From Rhodovibrionaceae bacterium (lineage in GTDB: Bacteria > Pseudomonadota > Alphaproteobacteria > Kiloniellales > DSM-21159): 41,706 nucleotides of DNA. The translations under genes were made by a program, and so were the position numbers. The notes beneath the pieces were generated by a model. That model did not search any database. It had not been told where the DNA came from and worked only from the letters and a program-made list of their open reading frames with translations. The stretch lies in assembly GCA_028282405.1 (NCBI GenBank), contig JANQIA010000397.1:1-41706 (forward strand), in the 5' to 3' direction. Shown one piece after another: positions 20,271 to 33,000 of the stretch (its first letter is position 1; every line of letters starts with the position of its first letter).

Positions 20271-21572
20271 CTAGGCAGAGGCGGTCTGCCCGGCCCGGCA
20301 AGGCGATAGCTTTCCGTCAACCACTCGATAGGCGGGGAAGCGCAGGCTGGCGCGCGTGCCGCCCGTTTCCGTTGTCGACAGCGTCAGCGCACCGCCGTGC
20401 AGCTCGGCCAAGCGCTGGACGATCGGCAGACCGATGCCGGCGCCTTCGTGCAGGCGGTCCCAGCCTTTGCTGAGCTGACTGAAGACGGAGAGTGCGTCAT
20501 TCAGCGCATCGGGTGGGATGCCTGCGCCCGTGTCGGTGACCTCGATCGCCACACGGCCCTCGTCGTCCAGTTCGCAGCTCAGCCGGACCTTACCGCCACG
20601 CGGCGTGAACTTGATGGCGTTGCCGAGCAGTTCGAGCAGCATAAGCTCCAGGTGCGTCGGGTCTGCCTTGATCCAGATGGGCACGGCCGGCGGCGCAAGG
20701 TCCAGCGTGACCTCTGCGATCAGCAGCTCGCCGGACAGCGTGTCGAGGCAGCCCCTGGCCATCTCCTGCAAATCGACGGTCCCGTCTTCGATGGCGACAC
20801 GTCCCTGGTCGCAGAGCACCAGCAGGCGGTCGATCAGTCCAAGCTGGCGCTTGCCGCTGGCGGCGATCTTCTGGGCAAATTCCGTGTACTCCGGAGGCTG
20901 AACCGGACCCATCACCTCTTCGAGGATACAGTCTGCGAAGCCGATGATCGCGTTGAGAGGGGTGCGCAGCTCATGGCTCATCAGGGCCAAGAACTGGGCC
21001 TTGGCGAGCTCGCCTGCCTCGGCGCGGTTCCGTGCCTCCTGAACGCTCTCGCTCAATTCCTGCATCGCCTCCTGCGAGCGGCGGCGCAGCTCGATCTCGT
21101 CCTCGACGATCCGCGCGAAGGCTTGCAGGCACTCCCGTTCGTCCTCGCTGAACCGCTCTCGCGGCCGGCTGTCGATAATGCAGAGCGTGCCGATGGCGGC
21201 GCGATCGACGATCAGCGGCGCACCGGCATAGAAGCGAACGAAGGGGGCTTCGGTGACGAAGGGGTTGTCGGCGAAGCGCTTGTCGCGCGTGGCGTCGAGC
21301 ACCACCATCACGTCGCTTTGGGTGATCGCGTGGGTGCAGAAGGCGACATCGCGAGACGATTCGCTGGCCTCGATCCCGCAGGCGGCCTTGAACCACTGGC
21401 GGTCCCGGTCAAGCATCGAGATCAAGGCAATCTGAACGCCGAAGTGGCGTTGGGTCAGCTTCGCGACGCGATCGAAGCTGGGTTCAGGCGGGCTGTCGAG
21501 GATCGCCAAATCCTCGAGCACGCTCTGTCGGTACTCTTCGTCGTATGGCCTTGGCCGTGCGCTATGGTCCAT
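20271..21572 (-). CDS. GAF-domain sensor histidine kinase
   Basis: N-terminal GAF; H-box FLALMSHELRTPLNAIIGFAD; HATPase motifs LLGNAIKFTP, VTDTGAGIP, GAGIGLPIVQRL. Confidence 0.92.
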   Translation of the reverse strand: MDHSARPRPYDEEYRQSVLEDLAILDSPPEPSFDRVAKLTQRHFGVQIALISMLDRDRQWFKAACGIEASESSRDVAFCTHAITQSDVMVVLDATRDKRFADNPFVTEAPFVRFYAGAPLIVDRAAIGTLCIIDSRPRERFSEDERECLQAFARIVEDEIELRRRSQEAMQELSESVQEARNRAEAGELAKAQFLALMSHELRTPLNAIIGFADCILEEVMGPVQPPEYTEFAQKIAASGKRQLGLIDRLLVLCDQGRVAIEDGTVDLQEMARGCLDTLSGELLIAEVTLDLAPPAVPIWIKADPTHLELMLLELLGNAIKFTPRGGKVRLSCELDDEGRVAIEVTDTGAGIPPDALNDALSVFSQLSKGWDRLHEGAGIGLPIVQRLAELHGGALTLSTTETGGTRASLRFPAYRVVDGKLSPCRAGQTASA

Positions 21573-21876
21573 GCTGTTACTACAAGAAAGAAGCGATAAA
21601 ATTGCTTTAATCAGGCCATCAGAGCCCGTTAGTTGAGTGGCTTAAAGAAGACAAACGCGAGCAAAGCCAAACCAGAGTTCAGAACTGTGGTGGTATTGAC
21701 GCTTGAAGCCCTCTTTTTTCTTGCGGGGGTTGGCCCCGCCATAACCTGGAAAGAGCTAGAGGGGTGAGCAGGCGCGTCAAGCGACGCCAACTCTAGGGCG
21801 TTTCCCGTCCATCTCGGGTGACATGTAGAGGTGGTGGCGGCCAGGATGTTGACGATTTGACCCACTCGCGCGTGAC

Positions 21877-22561
21877 GTGTCAGATGCGAAGCCGAGTGAG
21901 GACACAGGCGTGCTGCACGTTGCCATTGGCCATAGCGCCGATATCGATCAGGAACGAGCCGTTGCCGAGGCCATCGCGCAGGCCAGGCAGACGCTTGGCA
22001 CTGCCGAAGCTCAGGCCGGCATCCTGTTCAGCGCGGCTGCGTTGGACCTCTCGGCACTCCTGGCCCAGATCGGCGGCGTATTCCCCGATACACCGATCGT
22101 CGGCTGCACGACGGCGAGCTATCCGCCCGGCGAGCAGCAGCCCTGTCTTTATCTATGGCCGAGAGACCTACGACGACGTGGCCGTGGCTTTGGCGCTGAG
22201 CGGGCCGCTCGAGCTCACGACGGCCATCGAGACGAGCTGGCGCCCGATCGGCAAGGTTGGCGAGATCACGGCCACGGACGGCCGCTCCCCCTGGCAGATG
22301 CGGACCGGCGTTCACAGCGGCGGCCTGACCGCCGGCGTCATCGGGCGCCACAAGTTCGCCTATGACATCTGGGGCGACACGGTGAACGTGGCCAGTCGGG
22401 TGCAAAGCGTCTGTCCCGCCAACGAGGTGCTGGTCTCCGAGGCCACGGCGCAGCAGCTCTCGCCGAACATCGCCTTGGCGGACGAGCACGAGGTGGAGCT
22501 GAAGGGGCGAGGCCGCGCCAAGGTGTTTCGCGCGGTCCGCATGAGGCAGGGGAATGTCTGA
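21877..22561 (+). pseudogene. FIST N-domain remnant with frameshift, fused to C-terminal fragment of a class III nucleotide cyclase
   Basis: Frame 1: VLHVAIGHSADIDQERAVAEAIAQARQ...PIVGCTTASYPPGEQQ; shifts at CCC 22141-22143 to frame 2: PVFIYGRETYDDVAVALALSGPLELTTAIETSWRPIGKVGEITATDG, then RSPWQMRTGVHSGGLTAGVIGRHKFAYDIWGDTVNVASRVQ (cyclase C-terminal half). Confidence 0.75.
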
Positions 22562-23720
22562 GATCGAACGGGGTTTCCCCGAAAGCGAGTATCGCGCGCG
22601 GACCGAGCGGGCGCAGGCCCTGATGGCGGAGCAGGACCTTGCAGCGCTGCTGGTCATGACCGAGCCGGAAGTGCGCTATTTCACCGGCTACCTCACCCGT
22701 TTCTGGGAAAGCCCGACCCGGCCCTGGTTCCTGGTCGTGCCGGCGGCGGGAAAGCCCATCGCGGTCATCCCGGCCATCGGCGCCGATCTGATGGGCAAGA
22801 CCTGGCTGACGGACATGCGCACCTGGAGCGCGCCGGCGCCCCAGGACGACGGCGTCACGCTCTTGGCCGACTGCTTGCGGGAGGTCTGCGGCAGTGAGGG
22901 CCGTGTCGGCGTGCCCATGGGCCCGGAAACCTGCCTCAGGATGCCGCTGGTGGACTTCAAGCGCGTGCAGGATGCCGCGCCAAGCCTGCGTTTCGAGGAT
23001 GCCACCGCAATCGTGCAGGCACTCTGCCGGGTGAAGTCTCCAGCGGAGATCGAGAAGGTCCGGGAGATCTGCCGGATCGGCGGTCGCGCGTTCGACCGCA
23101 TGAGGGAGATCGCCGGGACGGGACGGCCTTTGAGCGCCGTCTTCCGCGATTTCCAGATTGCCCTGCTGCAAGAGGGCGCGGACTGGGTGCCCTATCTGGC
23201 CGGCGGCGCCGGTCCCGGCGGCTATGGCGATGTCATCTCGCCGCCGAGCGACGCGCCGCTCCGCCCCGGCGATGTCTTGATGCTCGATACCGGCGCCCTG
23301 CGCGACGGCTACTTCTGCGATTTCGACCGGAACTATGCCATCGGACAGGCCTCGGACGAGGCCAAGCGCGCCTACGAGACCCTCTATGCCGCCACCGATG
23401 CCGGCTTGGCCCTGGCCCGGCCGGGCGTGACCTGTGCCGACTTGCACCGCGCCATGCTGGCCGTGATCGCCAAGGCCGGCGGCGGCGAGTCGGAGGTCGG
23501 CCGCATGGGCCACGGGCTCGGCATGCGGTTGACGGAGTGGCCTTCGGTGATGGCGGGTGACGAGACGCCGCTGGAGCCCGGCATGGTCATGACCTTGGAG
23601 CCGGGGCTGGAGATCGCCCCGGGCCGCATCATGGTGCACGAGGAGAACCTGGTCGTTCTCGACGAGGGCTGCGCGCTGCTGTCTCCCCGTGCGGCTGCCG
23701 AGCTGCCGGTGCTTGCCTGA
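22554..23720 (+). CDS. M24-family metallopeptidase (Xaa-Pro peptidase-like)
   Basis: Creatinase-like N-terminus; GDVLMLDTGALRDGYFCDFDRNYAIG, MGHGLGMRLTEWPSV, MVMTLEPGLEI. Confidence 0.92.
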   Translation: MSEIERGFPESEYRARTERAQALMAEQDLAALLVMTEPEVRYFTGYLTRFWESPTRPWFLVVPAAGKPIAVIPAIGADLMGKTWLTDMRTWSAPAPQDDGVTLLADCLREVCGSEGRVGVPMGPETCLRMPLVDFKRVQDAAPSLRFEDATAIVQALCRVKSPAEIEKVREICRIGGRAFDRMREIAGTGRPLSAVFRDFQIALLQEGADWVPYLAGGAGPGGYGDVISPPSDAPLRPGDVLMLDTGALRDGYFCDFDRNYAIGQASDEAKRAYETLYAATDAGLALARPGVTCADLHRAMLAVIAKAGGGESEVGRMGHGLGMRLTEWPSVMAGDETPLEPGMVMTLEPGLEIAPGRIMVHEENLVVLDEGCALLSPRAAAELPVLA

Positions 23721-23728
23721 CGCCGTTT

Positions 23729-24085
23729 CTAGGCTTCGGTCCAGACCGCCAGCTCATAGCCCTCCGGGTCGGTGAAGTGGAAGCGACGGCCGCCGGGAAA
23801 ATCGAAGGTCGCTTCGACGATGCGCCCGCCGGCCGCCTCGATGCGGCGCTGGCTGTCGTCGAGGTCGCGGCTGTAGAGCACCAGCAGCGGGCGGCCGGGC
23901 GAGACGCTCTCGGCCAGCTCGAAGCCGCCCTTGCGCTCGCCATCGGTGAACTCGCAATAGCTCGGCCCGAAGTCGGTGAAGCGCCAGCCGAAGGCCTCGC
24001 CGTAGAAGGCCTTGGCGCGCGCCATGTCGGTGACGGGAAACTCGATGTAGTCGATGCCGTGGTGCCGGTGGGTGGTCTCGCTCAT
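23729..24085 (-). CDS. VOC (glyoxalase-like) protein
   Basis: IDYIEFPVTDMARAKAFYGEAFGWRFTDFGPSYCEF...FHFTDPEGYELAVW. Confidence 0.93.
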   Translation of the reverse strand: MSETTHRHHGIDYIEFPVTDMARAKAFYGEAFGWRFTDFGPSYCEFTDGERKGGFELAESVSPGRPLLVLYSRDLDDSQRRIEAAGGRIVEATFDFPGGRRFHFTDPEGYELAVWTEA

Positions 24086-24252
24086 GCCGGGCGCTCCTGC
24101 GTATTGCGGTTTTGACCCGAGCCTTATCAGGGCTTTGGGCCGATTCGAATAGCGATGGTTGGGACATACTCATTGTCCCTTGCGGTCATCATCGAACTGC
24201 CATAGAGAGCCCGCGCGTCGGATGTGCTTTGCGGACAGGAGAGGGGTTGGCC

Positions 24253-24456
24253 ATGTCGCTTTTGCTGGTGGCGGAGCAGGACGAGGCGGGGGCTGTCGCC
24301 TGGGTTTGGCATTGGCGGCCGGGTTTCCTCGTTGCCCGGCCGCTCAAGGCCCTTGCGGAGGTCATGCAGGATCTGGAGCATGCCGAGATCTCCGGCGCAT
24401 CACGGGAAGACGTGGTCGCTTGGCTAGACCGGCAGTTCGCCAGCGAAGCGGTTTAG
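24253..24456 (+). CDS. 67-aa hypothetical protein
   Basis: ATG at 24253, MSLLLVAEQDEAGAVAWVWHWRPGFLVARPLKALAEVMQDLEHAEI...; GAGAGGGG upstream. Confidence 0.45.
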   Translation: MSLLLVAEQDEAGAVAWVWHWRPGFLVARPLKALAEVMQDLEHAEISGASREDVVAWLDRQFASEAV

Positions 24457-24646
24457 CCACCGCTCTTGCTCAGCGGTTGCCTATCCCGCTCCGGTTCCTT
24501 TTCCAAACCGCAGATAGCCCCTGCGTGCGCTTCGTGACGTACGGCGCCAAGAGACTGTCGCCGTTGTCATGTATGCGTGCTATGTCGGTTCGACTAAAGG
24601 CGAATGCGGTAAGCACGCCAGGAGCTGACAACAGGGAGCGGGGAAG

Positions 24647-26211
<1,565 letters not shown>

Positions 26212-26215
<4 letters not shown>

Positions 26216-28614
26216 GCGGCTGGTCGCTGGTCTTCGACGCCTACGACCCGCCGTCGGAAAAGCTGAGAGAGGCGCTCTGCGTCCTCGGCAACGGCTACTT
26301 CGCGACCCGCGGAGCGGGGGCCGAGTCCGACGCCGATGAGGTGCACTATCCGGCGACCTACGTTGCGGGCTGCTACAACCGCCTGGGCAGCCAGGTCGGC
26401 GACCGGGTGATCGAGAACGAGGATTTCGTCAACGTTCCCAACTGGCTGTCGCTCGGCTTCCGCATCGGCGAAGGCCCTTGGTTCGACCTGGACCAGGTCG
26501 AGGTCCTTTCCTTTCGCCAGGAGCTCGACATGCGCCGCGGGCTACTGCTGCGCGACCTGCGCGTCCGGGACGGCGAGGGGCGGGTCACCGCCATCTCCGA
26601 CGAGCGCTTCGTGCACATGGGCCGGCCGCATCTCGCTGCCCAGAAGCGGCGCATCCTGGCGGAGAACTGGGCCGGGCCGCTGACGATCCGCAGCGCGCTC
26701 GACGGACGGGTCATCAACGGCGGCGTCGCCCGCTACAGCTCGCTGAACCAGCGGCATTTGGCGCCGCTTGCGACGGGAAGCGACGGCGACACGATCTGGC
26801 TGAAGTCGGAGACGGTGCAGTCGGAGGTCCGCATCGCCGAGGCCGCGCGCACCCGGCTGTTCCGCGACGGCCGGGAGGAGACTCCGCCGCGCGAAACCAC
26901 CGAAGAGCTCGACCGCGTGGCTCAGGACATCACCTTGGAGCTTGGCGAGGGCGACGAGGTCGTCGTCGAGAAGGTGGTGGCGCTCCATACCTCGCGCGAT
27001 GCCGCCATCTCGGAGTGCGGCCTGGCAGCACGCAACAGCCTGGCGAGCGCTGGTAGCTATGACGCGCTGCTGCGCGAGCAGGAAGAGGCCTGGGCTTACC
27101 TTTGGGATCAGTGCGACGTGGATATCGAGCCCGATTCCGCGACCGAGGCAGGCTCGGTGCAGACCATCCTGCGCCTGCACGTTTTCCATCTGCTGCAGAC
27201 GACGTCCCCCAACAGCCGCGATCTCGACGTCGGCATTCCGCCCCGCGGCCTGCATGGCGAGGCCTACCGGGGTCACATCTTCTGGGACGAGGTCTTCATC
27301 TTCCCCTTTCTCAACCTGCGCATGCCGGAGATCACCCGCGGCCTGCTGCTCTATCGCTACCGCCGGCTCGACGAAGCCCGGGCCGCGGCGCAGGCCAACG
27401 GCCTCGCGGGGGCCATGTATCCCTGGCAAAGCGGCAGCGACGGGCGGGAGGAAAGCCAGCAGGTTCACCTCAACCCGGTCTCCGGACGCTGGATCCCGGA
27501 CAACAGCTCGCTGCAGCGGCATGTGAACGCCGCCATCGCCTACAACACCTGGCAGTACTACCAGGCGACAGACGATTTCGATTTCCTCTGGTCCTACGGG
27601 GCCGAGATGCTCTTGGAGCTGGCCCGCTTCTGGGCCAGCCTGGCGACCTATAACGAAGAGCTCGGCCGCTACGAGATCCTCGGCGTCATGGGCCCGGACG
27701 AGTACCACGACGGCTATCCCGACAGAGACGAGCCCGGACTGGACAACAATGGCTATTCCAACGTCATGGCCGTCTGGGTGATCTGTCGGGCCATGGAGGT
27801 CCTGGACATCCTGCCTGCGGGCGACCGGAAGCGCCTGGTCGAGAAGCTGAAGCTGACCGAGGAGGAGACCGCCCGCTGGGATGACATCAGCCGCAAGATG
27901 CGGCTTGTCTTCCATGGCGACGGGATCCTCAGCCAGTTCGAAGGCTGGGATAAGCTGGAAGAGCTCGATTGGGAGGGCTTGCGGGCCCGGCATGGCGATA
28001 TTCGCCGCCTCGACCGGGTGCTCGAAGCGGAAGGCGATACGCCGAACCGCTACAAGGCCTCCAAGCAGGCCGACGTGCTGATGCTGTACTACCTCTTCTC
28101 GGGCGAGGAGCTGCGCGGGCTGTACGAGCGGCTCGGCTATCCCTTTGACGAAGCAACGGTCGAACGGACCATCGACCACTACATTGCCCGTACGTCCAAT
28201 GGCTCCTCGCTCAGCGAGGTGGTGAACGCCTCGCTCCAAGCGCGCTCCGATCCGGCCGCCTCTTGGCGGCTTTTCTGCGATGCCTTGCAGACGGATGTGG
28301 GAGACAAGCCCAGCGGTACGACGCGAGAGGGCATCCACTTGGGCGCCATGGTGGGCAGCGTCGACATCGTCCTGCGCGGCTATGCCGGCATCGAATTGCG
28401 CGGCGATGCGCTCAGCATCGATCCGCGCCTGCCCGAGGCCATCGACCGCATTCGCCTCAAGGTCCGCTTCCGCGGCCACGCGCTTCGCCTGGACCTCCAA
28501 CGCGAGCGCCTGGACGTCGCTGTCGAGCGCTGTGCCGGGGATGTGGTCAAGGTCAGCGTGCGCGGGCAGCCGCACGAGCTGACGGCCAGCCAAGTCGAAG
28601 TGTTCCCCAACTAA
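26212..28614 (+). CDS. Glycoside hydrolase family 65 (trehalose/maltose/kojibiose phosphorylase-type)
   Basis: GNGYFATRGA, GHIFWDEVFIFPFL, MGPDEYHDGYPD, KQADVLMLYYLF; ATGA overlap with the upstream gene. Confidence 0.92.
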
Positions 28615-28754
28615 AGGCCAATCTGTCGCAGGGGCACTTGTGGTTTCGCTTTTCGCTCCCGCCAGGGTAAGGTGCCACCCGTGTTGAAAGAGCTGTTGCT
28701 GCCGGACGGCTGACACCTGGGGTTAAGAACGCGATCGCCTTTCGGGAGGCGCTA

Positions 28755-30008
28755 ATGCCGACGACGACGTGCGGGCGGACCGCCCGTTTCGTACTTCCGT
28801 CCTTCCTCGCCTTGCTTCTGATCGCCTGCGAGGAGCCCAACACCTACGTTGAGCCGCCGCCGCCGCGCGTCACTATTGCCCTGCCGTTGATCCAGGACGT
28901 GACCGAGTATCTCGAGTTCACCGGCCGCACGGTTCCCTTTGCTTACGTCCAGGTGCCGGCCCGCGTGCCAGGCGTGCTTGAGGACGTACACTTCCAGCCG
29001 GGCTCGCATGTCGACGCGGACGATCTGCTGTTCTCCATCGACCCGCAGGAGTACGAGTCGGCCGTGCAGGCCGCAGAAGCCGAGTTGGCACGTGCAAATG
29101 CACGCGAGGTGGAAACGCAGAAGGCGCTCGCCCGCGCCGAGAGCCTGATCACCCGCGGCAACATCTCGCAGGCCAGCTTGGACGAAGCCTCGGCCGACCA
29201 CCTCGCCGCAAAGGCGGACGTGTTGATGCGGCAGGCTAACTTGAGACAGGCCCAGATCGATCTCGGCTATACCCGGGTGCGCGCGCCGCTGTCGGGGCGT
29301 GTTGGCCGCAACCTGGTGGACGTCGGCAACCTGGTCGGCCAGGGCGAAGCGACGATCCTGACGGACATCACGACCTACGACCCGATGTACGTGTACTTCG
29401 AGGTCAACGAGCGCGATCTCTTGCGCTACATGGAGCGGCACCGAAGCGAAACGGGGCATACGGGCGAGGTTGGCCGGCGCGACGATGAGGCGGAGATCGA
29501 GGTCGGTCTCGCCAACGAAGAGGGTTATCCGCACAAGGGTATGACGGACTTCGCCGAGTCCCAGGTGGATCCGGACACCGGCACCATTCTGGTGCGCGGT
29601 ATCCTGAGCAATCCCGGCCGCGAGCCTACCATCATCCCCGGGCTCTTTACTCGCGTTCGCGTCGCGGTGGCCCAGCGCCCCGACATGCCGCTGGTTGCCG
29701 AGCGAGCCATTGGCTTCGATCAAAGCGGCTCCTACCTGCTGGTCGTCAACAGCGAGAACACCGTCGAGAAGCGGAATGTCACGCTGGGCACGCTGGTGGA
29801 TGGCTTGCGCGCCATCGAGGACGGCTTGGCGGACAGCGATCGGGTCGTCGTCAACGGGCTGCAGCGCGCGCGCGTGGGCGCCGAGGTGGCGCCCGAGGAG
29901 GTCGACATGGCGAGCCTGTCGGCTTCGGCACTCGAGGCGGCGCTGAAAGCGGAAGACGCCGCGAGCGAAGAGGGGTCCGCCAGCGGATCCCGTCCGACCA
30001 CGGACTAG
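28755..30008 (+). CDS. RND efflux periplasmic adaptor (membrane fusion lipoprotein)
   Basis: Lipobox LLLIAC; VPGVLEDVHFQPGSHVDADDLLFSIDP, QIDLGYTRVRAPLSGRVGR. Confidence 0.94.
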   Translation: MPTTTCGRTARFVLPSFLALLLIACEEPNTYVEPPPPRVTIALPLIQDVTEYLEFTGRTVPFAYVQVPARVPGVLEDVHFQPGSHVDADDLLFSIDPQEYESAVQAAEAELARANAREVETQKALARAESLITRGNISQASLDEASADHLAAKADVLMRQANLRQAQIDLGYTRVRAPLSGRVGRNLVDVGNLVGQGEATILTDITTYDPMYVYFEVNERDLLRYMERHRSETGHTGEVGRRDDEAEIEVGLANEEGYPHKGMTDFAESQVDPDTGTILVRGILSNPGREPTIIPGLFTRVRVAVAQRPDMPLVAERAIGFDQSGSYLLVVNSENTVEKRNVTLGTLVDGLRAIEDGLADSDRVVVNGLQRARVGAEVAPEEVDMASLSASALEAALKAEDAASEEGSASGSRPTTD

Positions 30009-30028
30009 ATCGGCGGGTTCGGCGCAAG

Positions 30029-33000
30029 ATGTCGAAGTTCTTCATCGAGCGGCCCATCTTCGCCAGCGTGGTGTCGATCGTCATCGTCATCGCCGGGCTG
30101 GTGACGCTGTTCACCCTGCCGATTGCCCAGTATCCCGAGATCACCCCGCCGACGGTGTCGGTCAGCGCCGTCTATCCCGGCGCCAATGCCAGCGTCGTGG
30201 CCGAGACCGTGGCCGCGCCGATCGAGCAGGAGGTCAATGGCGTCGAAGGCATGATCTACATGTCGTCGACCAGCGCCAGCGACGGCTCCTATAATCTGAC
30301 CGTCACCTTCGAGGTCGGCAGCGACTTGGATCTCTCGCAGATCCTGGTTCAGAACCGGGTGGCCCTGGCCGAGCCGCGCTTGCCAGAGGAGGTGAAGCGC
30401 GAAGGCATCAACACCAAGAAGCAATCGACCAACATCGTTCTGATCATCTCGCTGTTCTCGCCGAACGACCGCTACGACGAGCTCTTCCTCAGCAACTTCG
30501 CGACTCTGCAGCTCCGCGACAGCTTGAGCCGCATCGACGGCGTGGGCGAAGTCACCGTCTTTCCGTCGAGCGACTACAGCATGCGGATCTGGCTCGATCC
30601 GCAGCAGCTTCGCTCACGCGGTATCACCACCCAGGAGGTGCTCGATGCCATCCGTGAGCAGAACGTGCAGGTGGCGGCCGGGCAGATCGGCCAGCCGCCG
30701 GCACCCATCTCCCAGAGCTTTCAGCTTTCGGTCAACGTTCTGGGGCGGCTGACGGACGTCGCCCAGTTCGAGAACATCATCGTCAAGACCTCGGAGGATG
30801 GCCGCGCGGTCTACCTGCGGGACGTCGCCCGCATCGAGCTGGGCGGTCAGAACTACAATCTGGTCTCGCGCCTCGACGGCGCATCCTCGGCCAGTATCCT
30901 GATTTATCAGCTTCCCGGCTCCAACGCCTTGCAGGTGGCGACGGACATTCGCGCGACGATGGAGGAGCTGTCCGGCCTCTTCCCCGAAGACGTCGAGTAC
31001 ACCATTCCCTACGACACGACGCTCTTCGTCGATGCCTCCATCAAGGAAGTCGTGATCACGCTGTTCCAGGCTGGCGGGCTGGTCTTCCTGATCCTCTTCA
31101 TCTTCCTGCAGGATTGGCGCTCGACCCTGGTGCCAGCCGTGGCCATTCCGGTCTCCCTGATCGGCACCTTCGCGGTGATGGGCGCGCTCGGCTTCTCATT
31201 GAACATGCTGACGCTGTTCGGCCTGGTGCTGGCCATCGGCGTGGTCGTGGACGACGCCATCGTCATCGTCGAAGCCACCTCTGCGCATATCGCCAAGGGA
31301 CTGAGTCCCCGAAAGGCGGCGGTCAAGACCATGTCCGAGGTCTCCGGCGCGGTTGTGGCCACCAGTCTGGTTCTGCTCGCCGTGTTTATTCCGGCCGCCT
31401 TCATGCCGGGTATCACCGGCGAGATGTACCGGCAGTTCGCCCTGACGATCGCCGCGGCGACGGTGTTCAGCACGATCAACGCCCTGACCCTGAGCCCGGC
31501 GCTCTGCGCCCTGCTCCTGCGGCCGCAGAGCGGCAAGAAGAACGCCTTTTTCCGCGGCTTCGACCGCATGTTCGAGAAAGCAGGGTCCGGCTATGCCACG
31601 GTCGCGCGCACGCTGCTGCGGCGCTCGGCTTTCGCCATGCTGCTCTTCATCGGGCTGCTCGGGGTCACGGGCTGGCAGTTCGACCGCCTGCCCACCGGCT
31701 TTCTGCCGCTGGAGGATCAGGGCTATCTGATCGCCAGCGTTCAGCTTCCCGACGGTGCCTCGCTCAGCCGGACGGAACGGGTCCTCGACCAGGTCGATGC
31801 CATCGCCGAGGGGACGCCCGGCATTCAGAACTGGGTTTCGCTTGGCGGCTTCTCCCTGATCGACGGCACCAACGCCGCCAATGCCGCAACGCTCTTCTTT
31901 GTCTTGGATCCCTGGGACGAGCGCAGCGATCCCTCGCTCAGCCAGTTCGCCATTCTCGGCAACGTGCAGCGGCAGTTGTCCCAAATTCAGGAAGCGATCG
32001 CCTTCGCCTTTCCGCCGCCGGCCATTACGGGACTGGGGGTCTCCGGCGGCTTCCAGTTCCAGCTTCAGGACCGCGGCGGCGTGGGGCTGCCCGAGCTCGG
32101 GCGGATGGCCCAAGAGATCATTGCCGACGGCAACGCCCAGTCGGGCCTAAGCAACCTGAACACCACCTTCCGGGCCGAGGTGCCGCAGCTCTTCGCCGAG
32201 GTCGACCGCACCCAGGCGAAGAAGCTCGGCGTCTCCCTGGACGAGGTCTTCGGCACCCTCCAGGCCTATCTCGGCTCAGCCTATGTGAACGACTTCAATC
32301 GCTTCGGCCGCACCTGGCAGGTCAAGGTCCAGGCCGACCATGACTTCCGCCTGACGCCGGAGGACATTCGCCAGCTCGAGGTGCGCAATGCCTCCGGGCA
32401 GATGGTGCCGATCGGCACCCTGGTCGATGTCGATTACATCACCGGGCCGCAGACCATCCTGCGCTACAACCTCTATCCCACCGCGTCCATCACCGGCCAG
32501 GCGGCGCCGGGCTTCAGCTCCGGCCAGGCTCTGTCGCTGATGGAGGGCATGGCCAATGCCAAGCTGCCGCTCTCCATGGGCTACGAGTGGACCGGCGTCT
32601 CCTATCAGGAAAAGCAGGTCGGCAGCGAAGCCATCGTCATCTTCGCCCTGGCCATCATCCTGGTCTTCTTGGTGCTGGCGGCCCAGTACGAGAGCTGGAC
32701 TAGCCCGGCCGCCGTCATACTGGTCGTGCCGCTGGCGGTGCTGGGGACGGTCCTGGCGCTTTTGATGCGCAACTTCGACAACAACGTCTACACCCAGATT
32801 GGCATCGTTCTCTTGATCGGCCTGGCCAGCAAGAACGCCATTCTGATCGTCGAGTTCGCCCGTGCCGAGCGGGCAAAGGGTAAGGAGCCCTTGGAGGCCG
32901 CGGCGGCGGCGGCCATGCTGCGCTTCCGGCCGATCCTGATGACGGCCATCTCCTCCATCGCCGGCTTCATGCCCCTGGTGATCGCCGCCGGCGCAGGCGC

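Noticed and set aside
21629-21742. 37-aa - strand ORF ending in a hydrophobic stretch
   Set aside because: Weak ribosome-binding site and no coupling to neighbours; insufficient support.
26542-28716. 724-aa - strand ORF
   Set aside because: Fully antisense to the convincing GH65 gene; no recognisable motifs.
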